Source: DASQPR01 sp963797675 (GTDB taxonomy: Bacteria; Actinomycetota; Actinomycetes; Mycobacteriales; Micromonosporaceae). From it: DNA of 64,000 nucleotides. Location: assembly GCA_963797675.1 (NCBI GenBank), contig CAWCQQ010000021.1, positions 135,184 through 199,183 of the forward strand. Reading direction: 5' to 3'. Positions 31,446 through 40,181 of the stretch are shown here, piece by piece (the stretch's first letter is position 1; each line of letters starts with the position of its first letter). Position numbers and translations under genes: made by a program. The notes below the pieces were generated by a model. The model did not search any database and was not told where the DNA came from. It was given only the letters and a program-made list of their open reading frames with translations.

Positions 31446-31742
31446 CTATCGGCGGGCCAGCACCGATCCGGTGGCAACGGCCGGAGGATGCGAATCGGGT
31501 GGATCGTCGTCCCACGCCGCGTGTGTCTCCACCACCCGCAGCGCCCAATCCGCCTGCGAACAGTCCTCGAAGTACAGCCACCTGCCCCACTGCGCCCGGC
31601 AGCCGGCGCACGACCCGTCATCGACGTTCGGCACGTGTGCCGAGAGGATGGCTACAGCGGCATCCATCGACTCGTCCCGGTCCGCGACCCGCTGCCGGGA
31701 CGGCAGCGTCGACAGGTCCGCGAGCGTGCGGGAGGCGATCAT
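31446..31742 (-). CDS. small Cys-motif hypothetical protein (98 aa)
   Basis: A small protein with a SCAGCRAQWGRWLYFEDC segment, two or three Cys around aromatic residues, in the middle. It overlaps the methyltransferase stop in ATGA (start 31,742), so it is co-translated with it. Small proteins of this look appear next to XRE regulators in actinomycetes, but I cannot name a function. Zinc or iron binding by the CxxC pair is possible. Confidence 0.6.
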   Translation of the reverse strand: MIASRTLADLSTLPSRQRVADRDESMDAAVAILSAHVPNVDDGSCAGCRAQWGRWLYFEDCSQADWALRVVETHAAWDDDPPDSHPPAVATGSVLARR

Positions 31743-33018
31743 GTGTTCGTCGGGTCCGTCCACAGTTCCTCCTCAGGGGTGTCGAGCCAGAAGCGGTGCG
31801 TTCCGTCCGGGGTGACGGTCAGGCCCATCCGGTCACGGGTCGGTGCGCCGGAGCCTTCCCGCAGGTGGTGGGCGTTTTCGACCTCGTCCCATAGGCGGCG
31901 CGGTCCGTGCTGCTCGACGCGCATCGTCGTCTCATCGAGCATCGACCACGACCCGTCCGTTCCGAACAGCCAGAACTGTTCGCTGCCCCCGTCCGGGGTG
32001 AAGCCAAGCCAGGTCACACCAGGGATGAGCAGCGCGATCCACAGGCCGGACTGCTCATCGCGCACCATCGCACTGTCGATCTTCGTCGTTCGCGGACGCC
32101 GACCTGCTTCAACGCCTTCGACAGTGCCGGGATCGCTTGCGCCTCGGAGCGGACCGGCATGAACCCGCCGAACTGCGGCAGGAAGAACCCCTGCGCGGTG
32201 CCGTCGTTGACGGCTAGCCGGACGAGGGGACCGCCGCCGAGGTTGCGCCACAGGCTCGTCACGATCGACCCGCCGTCGCGGACGTGCGCGATCCACGAGC
32301 GGGGCACCATCGGCACGGAACACGTCGCGATCACATGGTCATAGCTCCCGGCGTCGATCGTGGCGCCGTCGTCGGTGTCGACCTGCGGCACGTATCCGCA
32401 GCTCGCCAGGTGAGTCCGAGCCCGGTCCGCGATCGTCGGGTCGACCTCCACGCTGGTCACGTTGTCCTCGCCGAGCCGGTGACACAGCAACGCCGCGTTG
32501 TAGCCGGTGCCGGTGCCGATCTCGCGGACCCGCTCGCCGCCGGTGAGCTGCAACGCGTGCAGCATGTAGGCCATCAGGGACGGCTGTGTCGAACTCGACG
32601 TGCCGACGCCCGCGACCGGTCCCCGTTCCGGGATCGGATCGGTCTTGCCGTCGAGTTGGGTCGTCAGGGTGGTGTCGGCGTAGACCTGCGGCAGGTAAGC
32701 CGCGTGGCGCCGGTCGGTGGCCTGCCACCGGCCGTCCGGTGTGGGCAGGAAGAACCGGGGCAGGAATACGTGTCGGGGCACGGACGTGAACGCGTCGCGC
32801 CATGCCGGGTCCGGCAGGTGGCCCGCCGCGTCGAGGTCGGCCACGAACCGCTCGCGGGCTGCGGCAATATCAGTGCTCATGGGGTGCCTTCCAAGTGCGT
32901 CAGCGATAGCAGCGGCTATCGGAAGTCCGGTCTCGTTCTCGATCCAGGCCCACTGCCCGTTCGGGTTGGCCTCCAGGAACCAGACGTAGTGGCGCATCGG
33001 CCACGGCCCTCGCCTCAC
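31739..33018 (-). CDS. PIMT-like O-methyltransferase carrying an ATP-grasp C-terminal remnant, one frameshift
   Basis: From the ATG at 32,880 the product is a protein-L-isoaspartate O-methyltransferase-like enzyme: RERFVADLDAAGHL, FTSVPRHVFLPRFF, the SAM motif VREIGTGTGYNAALLCHRLG and TSVEVDPTIADRARTHLAS. The extended C-terminal domain (TKIDSAMVRDEQSGLWIALL, GSEQFWLFGTDG) follows after a frame change near 32,090. In imiditide/graspetide loci such enzymes methylate an Asp that then closes to aspartimide. The in-frame 46 residues upstream (GTG 33,018: YVWFLEANPNGQWAWIENET, GLPIAAAIADAL) match the C-terminal end of TgmB-type ATP-grasp ligases, so a ligase deleted to its tail is joined to the methyltransferase. 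No precursor peptide was found. Confidence 0.75.
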
Positions 33019-33278
33019 GCCGCTGCGGCCCGAAGGCCGAACCCGTCAACCCGGCGAGTGCCGACCAATTCCGGACGAGTCGCCCCAGGCTGTCGACATG
33101 GCAGCCGCAGCGTCCTTGAAAAGGTCACCACGGCGTTTTCGCGTTTCCAGCACGGGCCGTACGTTCCGCAGACCAGGCACTGGCCGGTCAAGCTGGACGT
33201 CACGTGCGTATTCAGCGTGCGTTGCGCTTCGGCCAGTTGCTCATCGGCAGTCGCCGCGTAGTAAACGTTGGTTGGCAT
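33015..33278 (-). CDS. small hypothetical protein with CxxC/CxxxC motif (87 aa)
   Basis: Starts MPTNVYYAATADEQLAEAQR at 33,278, with GGAGAGG about ten bases upstream, which decides this start over 33,344. The middle GQCLVCGTYGPCWKRENAVV has a Cys cluster suited to a metal or to redox. The stop overlaps the GTG of the ATP-grasp-tail/methyltransferase frame, so the three genes 33,278-31,446 are one translationally coupled unit. I believe relatives occur in actinobacteria, function unknown. Confidence 0.6.
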   Translation of the reverse strand: MPTNVYYAATADEQLAEAQRTLNTHVTSSLTGQCLVCGTYGPCWKRENAVVTFSRTLRLPCRQPGATRPELVGTRRVDGFGLRAAAA

Positions 33279-33527
33279 TGACCAGTTCCTCTCCGTCGTA
33301 CAAAGATGGCGTCCCAGATGGGCGTCCTGCGGCACGGAGTCCACACCTCGCGTACCGCAGGAGCCACTACGGATCTCGACTGAATGGCCTGCTCAAGCAC
33401 CTCGCGGATACTTGGCATGACATCCGGACGAGTGCCATAGACGTACGTTAATTCCAATCACATGCCACACTGGTACCAAGTGGTTCCGCCAATATCGCCG
33501 CACGACCGCGTGAGCCGGGGAGCAGGG
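33279..33527. other. divergent promoter region
   Basis: The methyltransferase unit (minus strand) and the XRE-TPR regulator (plus strand) start from this 249-base region. It holds no gene. The XRE protein may bind here and control both directions, as is usual for divergent regulators, but no clear palindrome was recognised. Confidence 0.35.
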
Positions 33528-34739
33528 ATGAGATCACCTCAAGTTGCGACAGAACCGATCGGTGAACGGCTGCGGATGCTCCGGTTGCAGCGCAACTGGT
33601 CCATCCGCCACGCGGCCTCTCTCGCCGGCATCAGCCATGTGCAGTGGGGGCGTCTGGAGCGCGGTGAGCGCAGCGCCGACAACCGGTTCATGCTTGCAGC
33701 CCTGGCCAAGGCGCTCAATGTGCCGCTCGCCGAACTCACCGGAACTGGCGCAATCGGTCCTGAACATGGACGCGTAGAGCAGACGACCGCGATCTACCAG
33801 ACGATGCAGGCTGCCATCGAAGCTGACCTCGAAGACCCGCCGACCGCTACGGACGGCCCGATCGAGCCCCTGATTCAACGGCTTGACCTGGTCATAGGTC
33901 TGCGCTTGGCGTGCGACTACACCGGGGCAGCCAAGCTGATTCCCTCGCTGCTCCGCGAACTGCACGCTGCCGCGTTCGGCGCCGAACGCGAGCGCGCACT
34001 GGAAGCCCTCGTCCTGGCCGAGGACACGGCATCGTTCGTCATCAGATACCTCGGTGATCCGGCATCAGCCGTCATGCTCGCCGACCGCGGACGTCAGGCC
34101 GCCACACATCTGCAGGACCCGGTGATGCTCGGCCTGGCGGCGTGGTCCCAGGCGCACGCGGCAAGTGGCTGCGGTCTCTACTCCCGCGCACTGCGTATCG
34201 TCGAGCGCGCCGCGACCGAACTCGAACCCCACACCGGCAAGCCCAACGGCAAGGAGATGCTCGGCCAGTTGTACATGATGACCGGGTTCACGAAGTGGGC
34301 ACTCGGCGATACCGTCGCCGCCGAGGCCGCGATCGGCGAAGCCGAGAAACTCGCGCACCATACCGGCCAGTCGCCGGCTCTCGGCTTGAACTTCGGTCCA
34401 ACCGCGATCGATGTGTGGCGCGTCAGCATGAACGCCGACACCGGCGATCCAGGAGCGGCCGTCCGGATCGCCCGCGACATCGACCCCACAGGCATGGCGG
34501 CAGTCTCCCGCTCCCGCCAGGCGGCGTTCTACATCGACACGGCACGCGCTCTCAGCAACATCAACAAAGACAAAGACGCACTGCGGATGCTCCTCAACGC
34601 CGAACGCCTCGCCCCCCAACGTGTACGGCTCTCGCCGCTGGTCGCCGAGACTGTCCGGCACCTGCTGGAGAAGTCGCGACGCGGAACAGGGTGGACAGAG
34701 TTGCGCGCGTTGTGCGAGCGCGTCGGAGTCAAGCCATGA
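33528..34739 (+). CDS. XRE regulator with TPR-like C-terminal domain
   Basis: A 403-residue regulator: an N-terminal XRE helix-turn-helix (IGERLRMLRLQRNWSIRHAA, ISHVQWGRLERGERS) followed by a long all-helical region of TPR type (ALEALVLAEDTASFVIRYLG, LGDTVAAEAAIGEAEKLAHH, KDALRMLLNAERLAPQRVRL). The ATG at 33,528 follows GGGAGCAGGG directly; the 22 in-frame codons before it are unlikely to be used. It is divergent from the methyltransferase unit and overlaps the next gene in ATGA. TPR-XRE proteins often sense a small molecule or peptide; the ligand is unknown. Confidence 0.8.
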   Translation: MRSPQVATEPIGERLRMLRLQRNWSIRHAASLAGISHVQWGRLERGERSADNRFMLAALAKALNVPLAELTGTGAIGPEHGRVEQTTAIYQTMQAAIEADLEDPPTATDGPIEPLIQRLDLVIGLRLACDYTGAAKLIPSLLRELHAAAFGAERERALEALVLAEDTASFVIRYLGDPASAVMLADRGRQAATHLQDPVMLGLAAWSQAHAASGCGLYSRALRIVERAATELEPHTGKPNGKEMLGQLYMMTGFTKWALGDTVAAEAAIGEAEKLAHHTGQSPALGLNFGPTAIDVWRVSMNADTGDPGAAVRIARDIDPTGMAAVSRSRQAAFYIDTARALSNINKDKDALRMLLNAERLAPQRVRLSPLVAETVRHLLEKSRRGTGWTELRALCERVGVKP

Positions 34740-35456
34740 CGGGCAAGCGTCACCGTCGTCTACGCGAACGAGCAACCACCCGACGCGTGGGATGCGTCGC
34801 TGTTCCTCGCCGGTCCGATGCCGAGAACCACGGACGTCCCGTCCTGGCGGCCAGCAGCGCTCAAGGCTGTCGAGACAGCGTGGAACGAGTCCGGTGAACT
34901 CGTCGTGTTCGTCCCCGAACCTCGTGACGGTGTACCCCTCCGCTACGACCACCACGCGTGGGAGGACAGCTGGCTCGCGGTCGTCGACGTCATCCTGTTC
35001 TGGGTGCCCAGAGATATGCAGCACCTGCCCGGACTCACAACGAACGTGGAGTTCGGGCGATGGGAGTCCAGCGGCCGGGTCGTCCTCGGCGCCCCGCCAA
35101 CCGCCGTACACGTGGGCTACTTGCGTGAATGCGCCGCACGTAACCGCATACCGACTGCAGACTCTCTTGAGGATGCGGCATCCGCAGTCATCGCCTTGAT
35201 CGATGGCGGCGAGCGTCGGACGGGCTGCGAATGTCAAATCCCATTGCTGGTGTGGAGAAGTTCCGAGTTCCGAACGTGGCGCCTTGAGCGTCAGCGACTG
35301 GGCTTTGCCTTGAAGGGCGCTCGCGTGCTGTGGCTCGAAACCGCCTCCGACGGGACGCCTGTTCGTTGGATCATGAGCGTCCACGCGCAGAGTTTCGAGC
35401 ACGCCACGCAATCAAGCGAATTCGTCGCTTTCGGCGATCTCAGCGGCGCCAGTTGA
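34736..35456 (+). CDS. nucleoside 2-deoxyribosyltransferase-like protein, frameshift near start
   Basis: The N-terminal half is a Nuc_deoxyrib_tr_2-like domain: VVYANEQPPDAWDASLFLAG, VPSWRPAALKAVETAW, AWEDSWLAVVDVILFWVP and NVEFGRWESSGRVVLGAP (the D/E residues typical of the active site). The C-terminal half (PLLVWRSSEFRTWRLERQRL, SVHAQSFEHATQSSEFVAF) is found in the same combination in other actinomycetes. ATG 34,736 overlaps the XRE-TPR stop, but the frame shifts about ten bases later (34,745-34,749). The pair probably forms one operon in which the regulator controls a nucleotide-related enzyme. A role in nucleotide salvage or defence is not shown. Confidence 0.65.
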
Positions 35457-35519
35457 TCTCGTGTTCGGTCCTGGCGGTTCGCTGGTCAACTACCAGCTCA
35501 GGCGAGTCTCATTCGGTGG

Positions 35520-35917
35520 GAGGCGGCGTGCCGGCTAGACGACGATCGAATCGCGGTAGCGGGCAGCGATAATGAGCCTCTCGGCGGCGACGAGCCCAAT
35601 GCGCTCGCACCGGGCCAGCTCGGTATCTGGTCGATCGCGGCCGAAGCGCGGCTGCGTAAAGTGAGCGTCGATCGTCCGTTCGGTAACCTGCTGGCCTGCG
35701 GCGATAAGGTCATCGCCTTGTACGGGCATCCGCAGCTCCTGGATCCGGTGAGTGGTCGGTTGATCTCCGAGTGGCCGGACGTACGGACGAGCCGCCGGCG
35801 GGGCAGTTACGGCGTCACGCACATACCGTCGCCGATCGTCGCCGTTCAGCTCGGCATGCGACGGTTGGCTGCGCCCAGCCGGATCACATTGCCGTCGTCG
35901 ACGTACCAGCCTCGTGA
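35520..35917 (+). pseudogene. C-terminal fragment of a WD40/PQQ-like beta-propeller protein
   Basis: The frame opening at LDDDRIAVAGSDNEPLGGDE and going on through ALAPGQLGIWSIAAEARL, DRPFGNLLACGDKVIALY and GVTHIPSPIVAV reads like the last blades of a beta-propeller; after a frame change near 35,850 it closes with QPDHIAVVDVPAS and TGA at 35,915-35,917. No start or N-terminal part is present; the segment upstream of 35,520 is occupied by the preceding gene. It is a deletion remnant or a fragment left by recombination. Confidence 0.4.
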
Positions 35918-36287
35918 CCAGTGAAATCTCGGCGGGAACCTCGCTACCGCGGGGGATGGCGGTCGAGCAATACGCGGTACCTTGTTGGCGTACGAGTTGC
36001 AGTGCAGGGCCGCGTAAGCCACCGAGTACGCAGCGGCCATCGACATCCGCAAGCTCAGCGGCGAGCTGATGGTCGAGCCGCCGCCCGCACACAGAAACCA
36101 TCGACTACACACGGGGGGTCAGTCCCCAGTGACGTTCGCCGAGCCCTGGTGGTGTCCCGATCTGCCGATGAGGAGCGATCGGACGGTGAGCGAGTCCTAC
36201 AACGCTCTGATGTCGGTGATAGTGAGTTTGCTATGCCGGCGATTGCAGGCTCAGGGCCATGACTACCAAGGTAAGCCGCTCAGGCCC
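35918..36287. other. region without supported gene
   Basis: A plus-strand stretch near 36,030-36,085 (TEYAAAIDIRKLSGELMVEP) and the frame from 36,130 (TFAEPWWCPDLPMRSDRTVS) have protein-like composition but no start, no recognised family and an end that runs into the EcsC gene on the other strand. They may be fragments of lost genes. No repeats or RNA genes are visible. Confidence 0.3.
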
Positions 36288-37343
36288 TCACTTCCCGCGC
36301 TGATGTCCGTCGTCGTGGGAGGCATCGCCACCGGGCTCACCGACCTCCTCGTCGAGGATCGCGGCAATGTTGATGACATCGACGTCAGAGTCGACCCAAT
36401 CGGCTACTGGCTTGAGGTCCATGCCGTAGCGCTCACGTAGGAATCTCTCCCGGTAGACGTGGTCTGCGTCGTCGACGACGCTGAAAAGCAGACGCGCGTT
36501 CATCCCTGCCCCAAATAGGGTTCCGACGATCGGCACGGCCTGCCCGAGCTTCCGTTTGGTGATGTCATAGCTCAGCCGGGCGAACACTTTTTCGATCACA
36601 CCGGTGACTGCGTTTCGGCGCAACTGGTCCCACGTCGCTCGTCGGGCCAGCATCTGGACGAGCTTGTTGAGCTCGATGTATGCGGCGGCTTTACCCGCCT
36701 CGGCCGCGGTTCCCATGCTGAGCACCCCCAGCGCGAATAACCGCTCCTCAGGATGGTCCAGGTCGTAGCCGTAGTAGGCAGCTGTGTGCGCAACGGCGCG
36801 GTTCGCCGCAACCAACACCGCCGCGGCGTCGGCGGCCAACACTGCGACGATCGTACCGATGCCAGGGGCAGCTCCGGCCCCCGCGCCCGCGATCCCTCCT
36901 CCGGCGGCCACAATCTCCCCTCCCGAGATCATGAAGCCGGCTGCCGCTCCCTCGACCGTGGCCGTAGCCGTGTAGGCAAGAGCAAGGTTCGGCTTGACCT
37001 TGTCGATGTCGCAAAGCTCCACCTTGGCGATGTCCTCAATGACCCGCACGTCGTGCCCATGCTTGCGGTACGCCTCGAGGATTGCTCCCTCGCGAACCGT
37101 TGCCATCGACGCTCGGGCGCCGAAGTCCATCAGGCCACCCAACGCCCGGACGAAGAGGGCCTCGAACTCACCGGCACCTGGAAGCGATTCAAACCTCTGC
37201 TTGGCGCGGCGCCCAGCCTCCGAGAGCTTGTCCCGCCATTCTTGAGGGAGCACTCGCCAGGCGCGGGCGGTGAGCCGCTTCTCCCGCCACTTCTCGATCT
37301 CTGCCCAGGATCGACGGTCGTACGGTGCCATCTCCGTAGTCAT
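36288..37343 (-). CDS. EcsC-family protein
   Basis: A 351-residue EcsC-domain protein with an intact frame. The ATG at 37,343 is preceded by AGGAGTTTCA, which fixes it over the GTG-type frame start at 37,379. The central region is Gly/Ala-rich and hydrophobic (AAGFMISGGEIVAAGGGIAG, IGTIVAVLAADAAAVLVAAN), as in EcsC proteins, and VPIVGTLFGAGMNARLLFSV followed by YRERFLRERY is the conserved C-terminal part. The Bacillus namesake belongs to an ABC transporter locus, but lone EcsC proteins have no firm function. It stands alone between remnants. Confidence 0.8.
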   Translation of the reverse strand: MTTEMAPYDRRSWAEIEKWREKRLTARAWRVLPQEWRDKLSEAGRRAKQRFESLPGAGEFEALFVRALGGLMDFGARASMATVREGAILEAYRKHGHDVRVIEDIAKVELCDIDKVKPNLALAYTATATVEGAAAGFMISGGEIVAAGGGIAGAGAGAAPGIGTIVAVLAADAAAVLVAANRAVAHTAAYYGYDLDHPEERLFALGVLSMGTAAEAGKAAAYIELNKLVQMLARRATWDQLRRNAVTGVIEKVFARLSYDITKRKLGQAVPIVGTLFGAGMNARLLFSVVDDADHVYRERFLRERYGMDLKPVADWVDSDVDVINIAAILDEEVGEPGGDASHDDGHQRGK

Positions 37344-37616
37344 TGAAACTCCTTGACCGCCGCGCGGTCCCGGGCTCACGGAGCACGGGCCGCTCGGTCC
37401 TGATTGGGGCAGATGGCCAAGCGACGGTTCCCAGGCCTGCCATGCGCAGACTACCCGATGACAACAACCGGGATCGGAAGCCGTTTACTACTGGGATCGA
37501 TTTGGGTCTCTGTCCAGAGCTCTCCGTCCAAACACCTGGCATACGCAATTGCAACGGGCACCTGGCGATGCACGCAACCGCGACCCGCGCCGTAGTCGCC
37601 ACGGCGTCGACCGCGG

Positions 37617-37880
37617 TCAGATGCCCAAGTCAGTAAGCGACAGGTCATAGTGTCGGAGCCGGATGCCGAGCACGTCGTAATGCGAATACGTGTTGATGTC
37701 GTCGGTCGTCTCCACCAGCAGCGCCCGGTCACCACATCGCGCGATAGCTGTCGTACGCTCAGGTCATCACGGTCTCCGGCATACGGACACGGGCGGTGAT
37801 CAGGGCGGCAAGGCGATCGCGTTCGGCCGCTGTGCGGAGTCGAGCACGGCCGTCATCGAACTACCCGCCTCGTGACCCGC
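37617..37880 (-). pseudogene. degenerate fragment of an unrecognised gene
   Basis: Read across stops on the minus strand this gives ERDRLAALITARVRMPETVM, then AYDSYRAM, and after a frame change ALLVETTDDINTYSHYDVLG and IRLRHYDLSLTDLGI with TGA at 37,617-37,619. The last part has clear protein character. No start is seen and the family is not recognised. Confidence 0.3.
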
Positions 37881-37906
37881 GAGGTCCGGATCCGCTCGGC
37901 CGTTGG

Positions 37907-40119
37907 TCACAGGCCTGCGGATATAAGGCTCTTCAGCAATCGTGCCCCGGCCACGATGCGATCTTCGGTGTCCACCGGGCGGTTATCACGAAGCTGTTGT
38001 GGGATCGCCAGCTTGAGCCAGCCATCAATCCCGAATTCATCGCAGACCTCTTGAAAAGCGTCACGATACTCCTCGTTCGGTGGCCGCCTCAAGATCCAAC
38101 CGTCCGTTGAGCTGCGGATCGCAGTGCCGCTTTTGCGCAGAGGGATCCATCGCTCGCTCTCGACATAGCCGCCGAGGAACGTGAGATCGCTGATCACGTC
38201 GGCGGTGGCTCCGGCTGCTTTCACCTGTCCGACAAGGGCACTGAGATACGGGTCGCGATAACGCCCGTTCATCTGGGTCTTGTCGAGCATGCAGACGAGG
38301 TAGCCCATTTCCCGCCGACACTGGCGTAGATGCCGGATGCGCCCTGCGCATCGCGTCGATACCGCACGAGGTAGTAGCGCCAGTCGAAGTTCTCGGTCCG
38401 CCTCTCTCGTGCGGACGAACGCTCTCCTGATTTCCCGCAAGGACTCGCGCGGTGCCGTCCCTGCAGCGACAGCGTCGAGCACCTTGCCGAGAGCCTCGGC
38501 GGTTCGCCGCAGGTTCGCGCGAGATGTTCCGGTGAGCAGGTTCCGCCACGGTTCGCTATTCGACGGGGAGCCGAACTGCAGATCGCGGTCGTTGCGGCGC
38601 CGCGCGTAGTCGCCGGAGGCGAGCAGGGCGCCGGTGAGGTCGCGCCAGCCGTCCGGCGCGGCCATAGTGACTCGAACGCGGCGGCTCGGCGCGCGAAAGT
38701 GTCGGCATCGAGTTCGAACGCTTGCAGGGAGCCGCGGAGCAAAGGGTGGTCCTCGAGCCGGAAAAGTGCTGGCCGCCAACTCCGGGATGTCGCCTCAGGA
38801 AAGCCCATTTGGCCTGCTCGTCGCTCGGCTTGGGCGCTGTTGAAGCCGTTGATTTCGTCTAGTGAGCCGTCCACGACGATGCGCTGCACGTCGGCGACGA
38901 GCGCGGGTAGCCGGTGCGGACGGAACTCGCTCTCCGACGCCTCGATCAGGTTGCGCAGCACCCTTAGCCGCCGCGGGAACTCGTCTGAGGGGTTGAGCGC
39001 GGTCGAGCAGCACCGCGAGCAGAAGAAGTGTGCGTCCGTAGCTGAAGCGGCCGCTGAGTTGCCATAGTGCCGGCAGCACGCGTCGAAAAGGTCAGCACCG
39101 GTCTTCCGTGCCGAACAGGAGGAGCCGGTCGGGGTCCGGGCCGTCGGGGCGGTTCGTGAAGGTGAAGAGCTGTCCGAATTCGTCGCCGATGTCGACACCG
39201 ATCCAGGTGTCGAACGCGTGGAAGAGGAAATCCAGGCTTTCGTACCGGCTTGCGCCCGGCTGTCCCGAACAGCCGCAGCGCGCGGTTCTCGAGGCGGGCT
39301 CCCGCCGGGAAGCCGCCCGGCGCGCCACTCGCAGACATCGGTGATGAACTCGAAGTAGCGCATGAACTCGTCATCGACGATGTCGTCGCTGCCACGGTAG
39401 CGCCAGAGAATATCGGACCATGCGCCGTCGACTCGGTGGTCGAATCAGTTGCCTTGTCGCCGGCCCACGCGATGGCGTGTTCGAAGCGCGCCTTGAAGTT
39501 CTCGAACGCGGTCAGGGGTTTCCCGCGCGAGTTCATCTTGATGTAGAGGTCTTCGCCGGAGCCCATGTCGTTGATCGGCAGGAGCTGGAACGAGATGGCC
39601 GGGTCGTCGGCGGAGACAAGGCGCTCCCACGCCTGCGGCGCGTCGCAGTCGGCGGAAGCGCTCGTGGATAGCGTCGATCATCACGAGCATCGCCTGGATG
39701 GTCGGGTCGTGTCTCCAGACGTAGAGGTACCAGGACTGATCGACAATCCATGCCGCTGGGGCCGCACACGTCTGGCGGCGGGTTGCGCCGGTCACGAGCC
39801 GCTCGCAGAACAGGCGTGCGCTCGGCCGTGGTGGCGTAGGAGAAGCTCATCCACGGCTGCCGCTCGGCGAGCTGCCCGGCTCGGTAGCCCAGATACCAGT
39901 GCAGCAGGAACAGAGTGGTCAGGCGCTGCTGACCGTCGAGCGGTCGCAGCGTCCCGTCCTCGACGTCGCCGTAGACGAAGTCGAGGCCCGACCTCTCGTG
40001 CCGTTCGGTGAGCGCGTCGTGCAGCACGTCGAGGAAGCGTTCGCGGATGTCGGACGGCGAGCGTCGGTGCGCCCCTGGGCGTAGTCGCGCTGGATGAGGG
40101 GGATCTCGATGCTCGTCAC
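37907..40119 (-). CDS. DUF262 (GmrSD/ParB-like nuclease family) protein, large, frameshifted
   Basis: A DUF262 protein of about 735 residues, many of which belong to Type IV-like restriction or other antiphage systems. The ParB/Srx-like core motifs are IEIPLIQRDYAQGR, GTLRPLDGQQRLTTLFLLHW and LYIKMNSRGKPLTAFENFKA; the C-terminal half is a family-specific helical region (YLVCMLDKTQMNGRYRDPYL, YRDAFQEVCDEFGIDG, the end LLKSLISAGL). About six frame changes split it. The GTG at 40,119 is the start as read, but in-frame codons from an ATG at 40,182 (PGYLTSYAGLFSPH, then TGA at 40,137-40,135) look like the true N-terminus interrupted by one stop codon. That ATG overlaps the stop of the upstream DUF262 gene. 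Confidence 0.7.
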
Positions 40120-40181
40120 CTCGGGGCGTCCGCGTCAGTGCGGCGAGAACAGCCCGGCGTAGGACGTCAGGTAGCCGGGCA

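Noticed and set aside
34065..35411. 448-codon minus-strand open frame
   Set aside because: Antisense to the XRE-TPR and nucleoside deoxyribosyltransferase-like genes; no recognisable motif.
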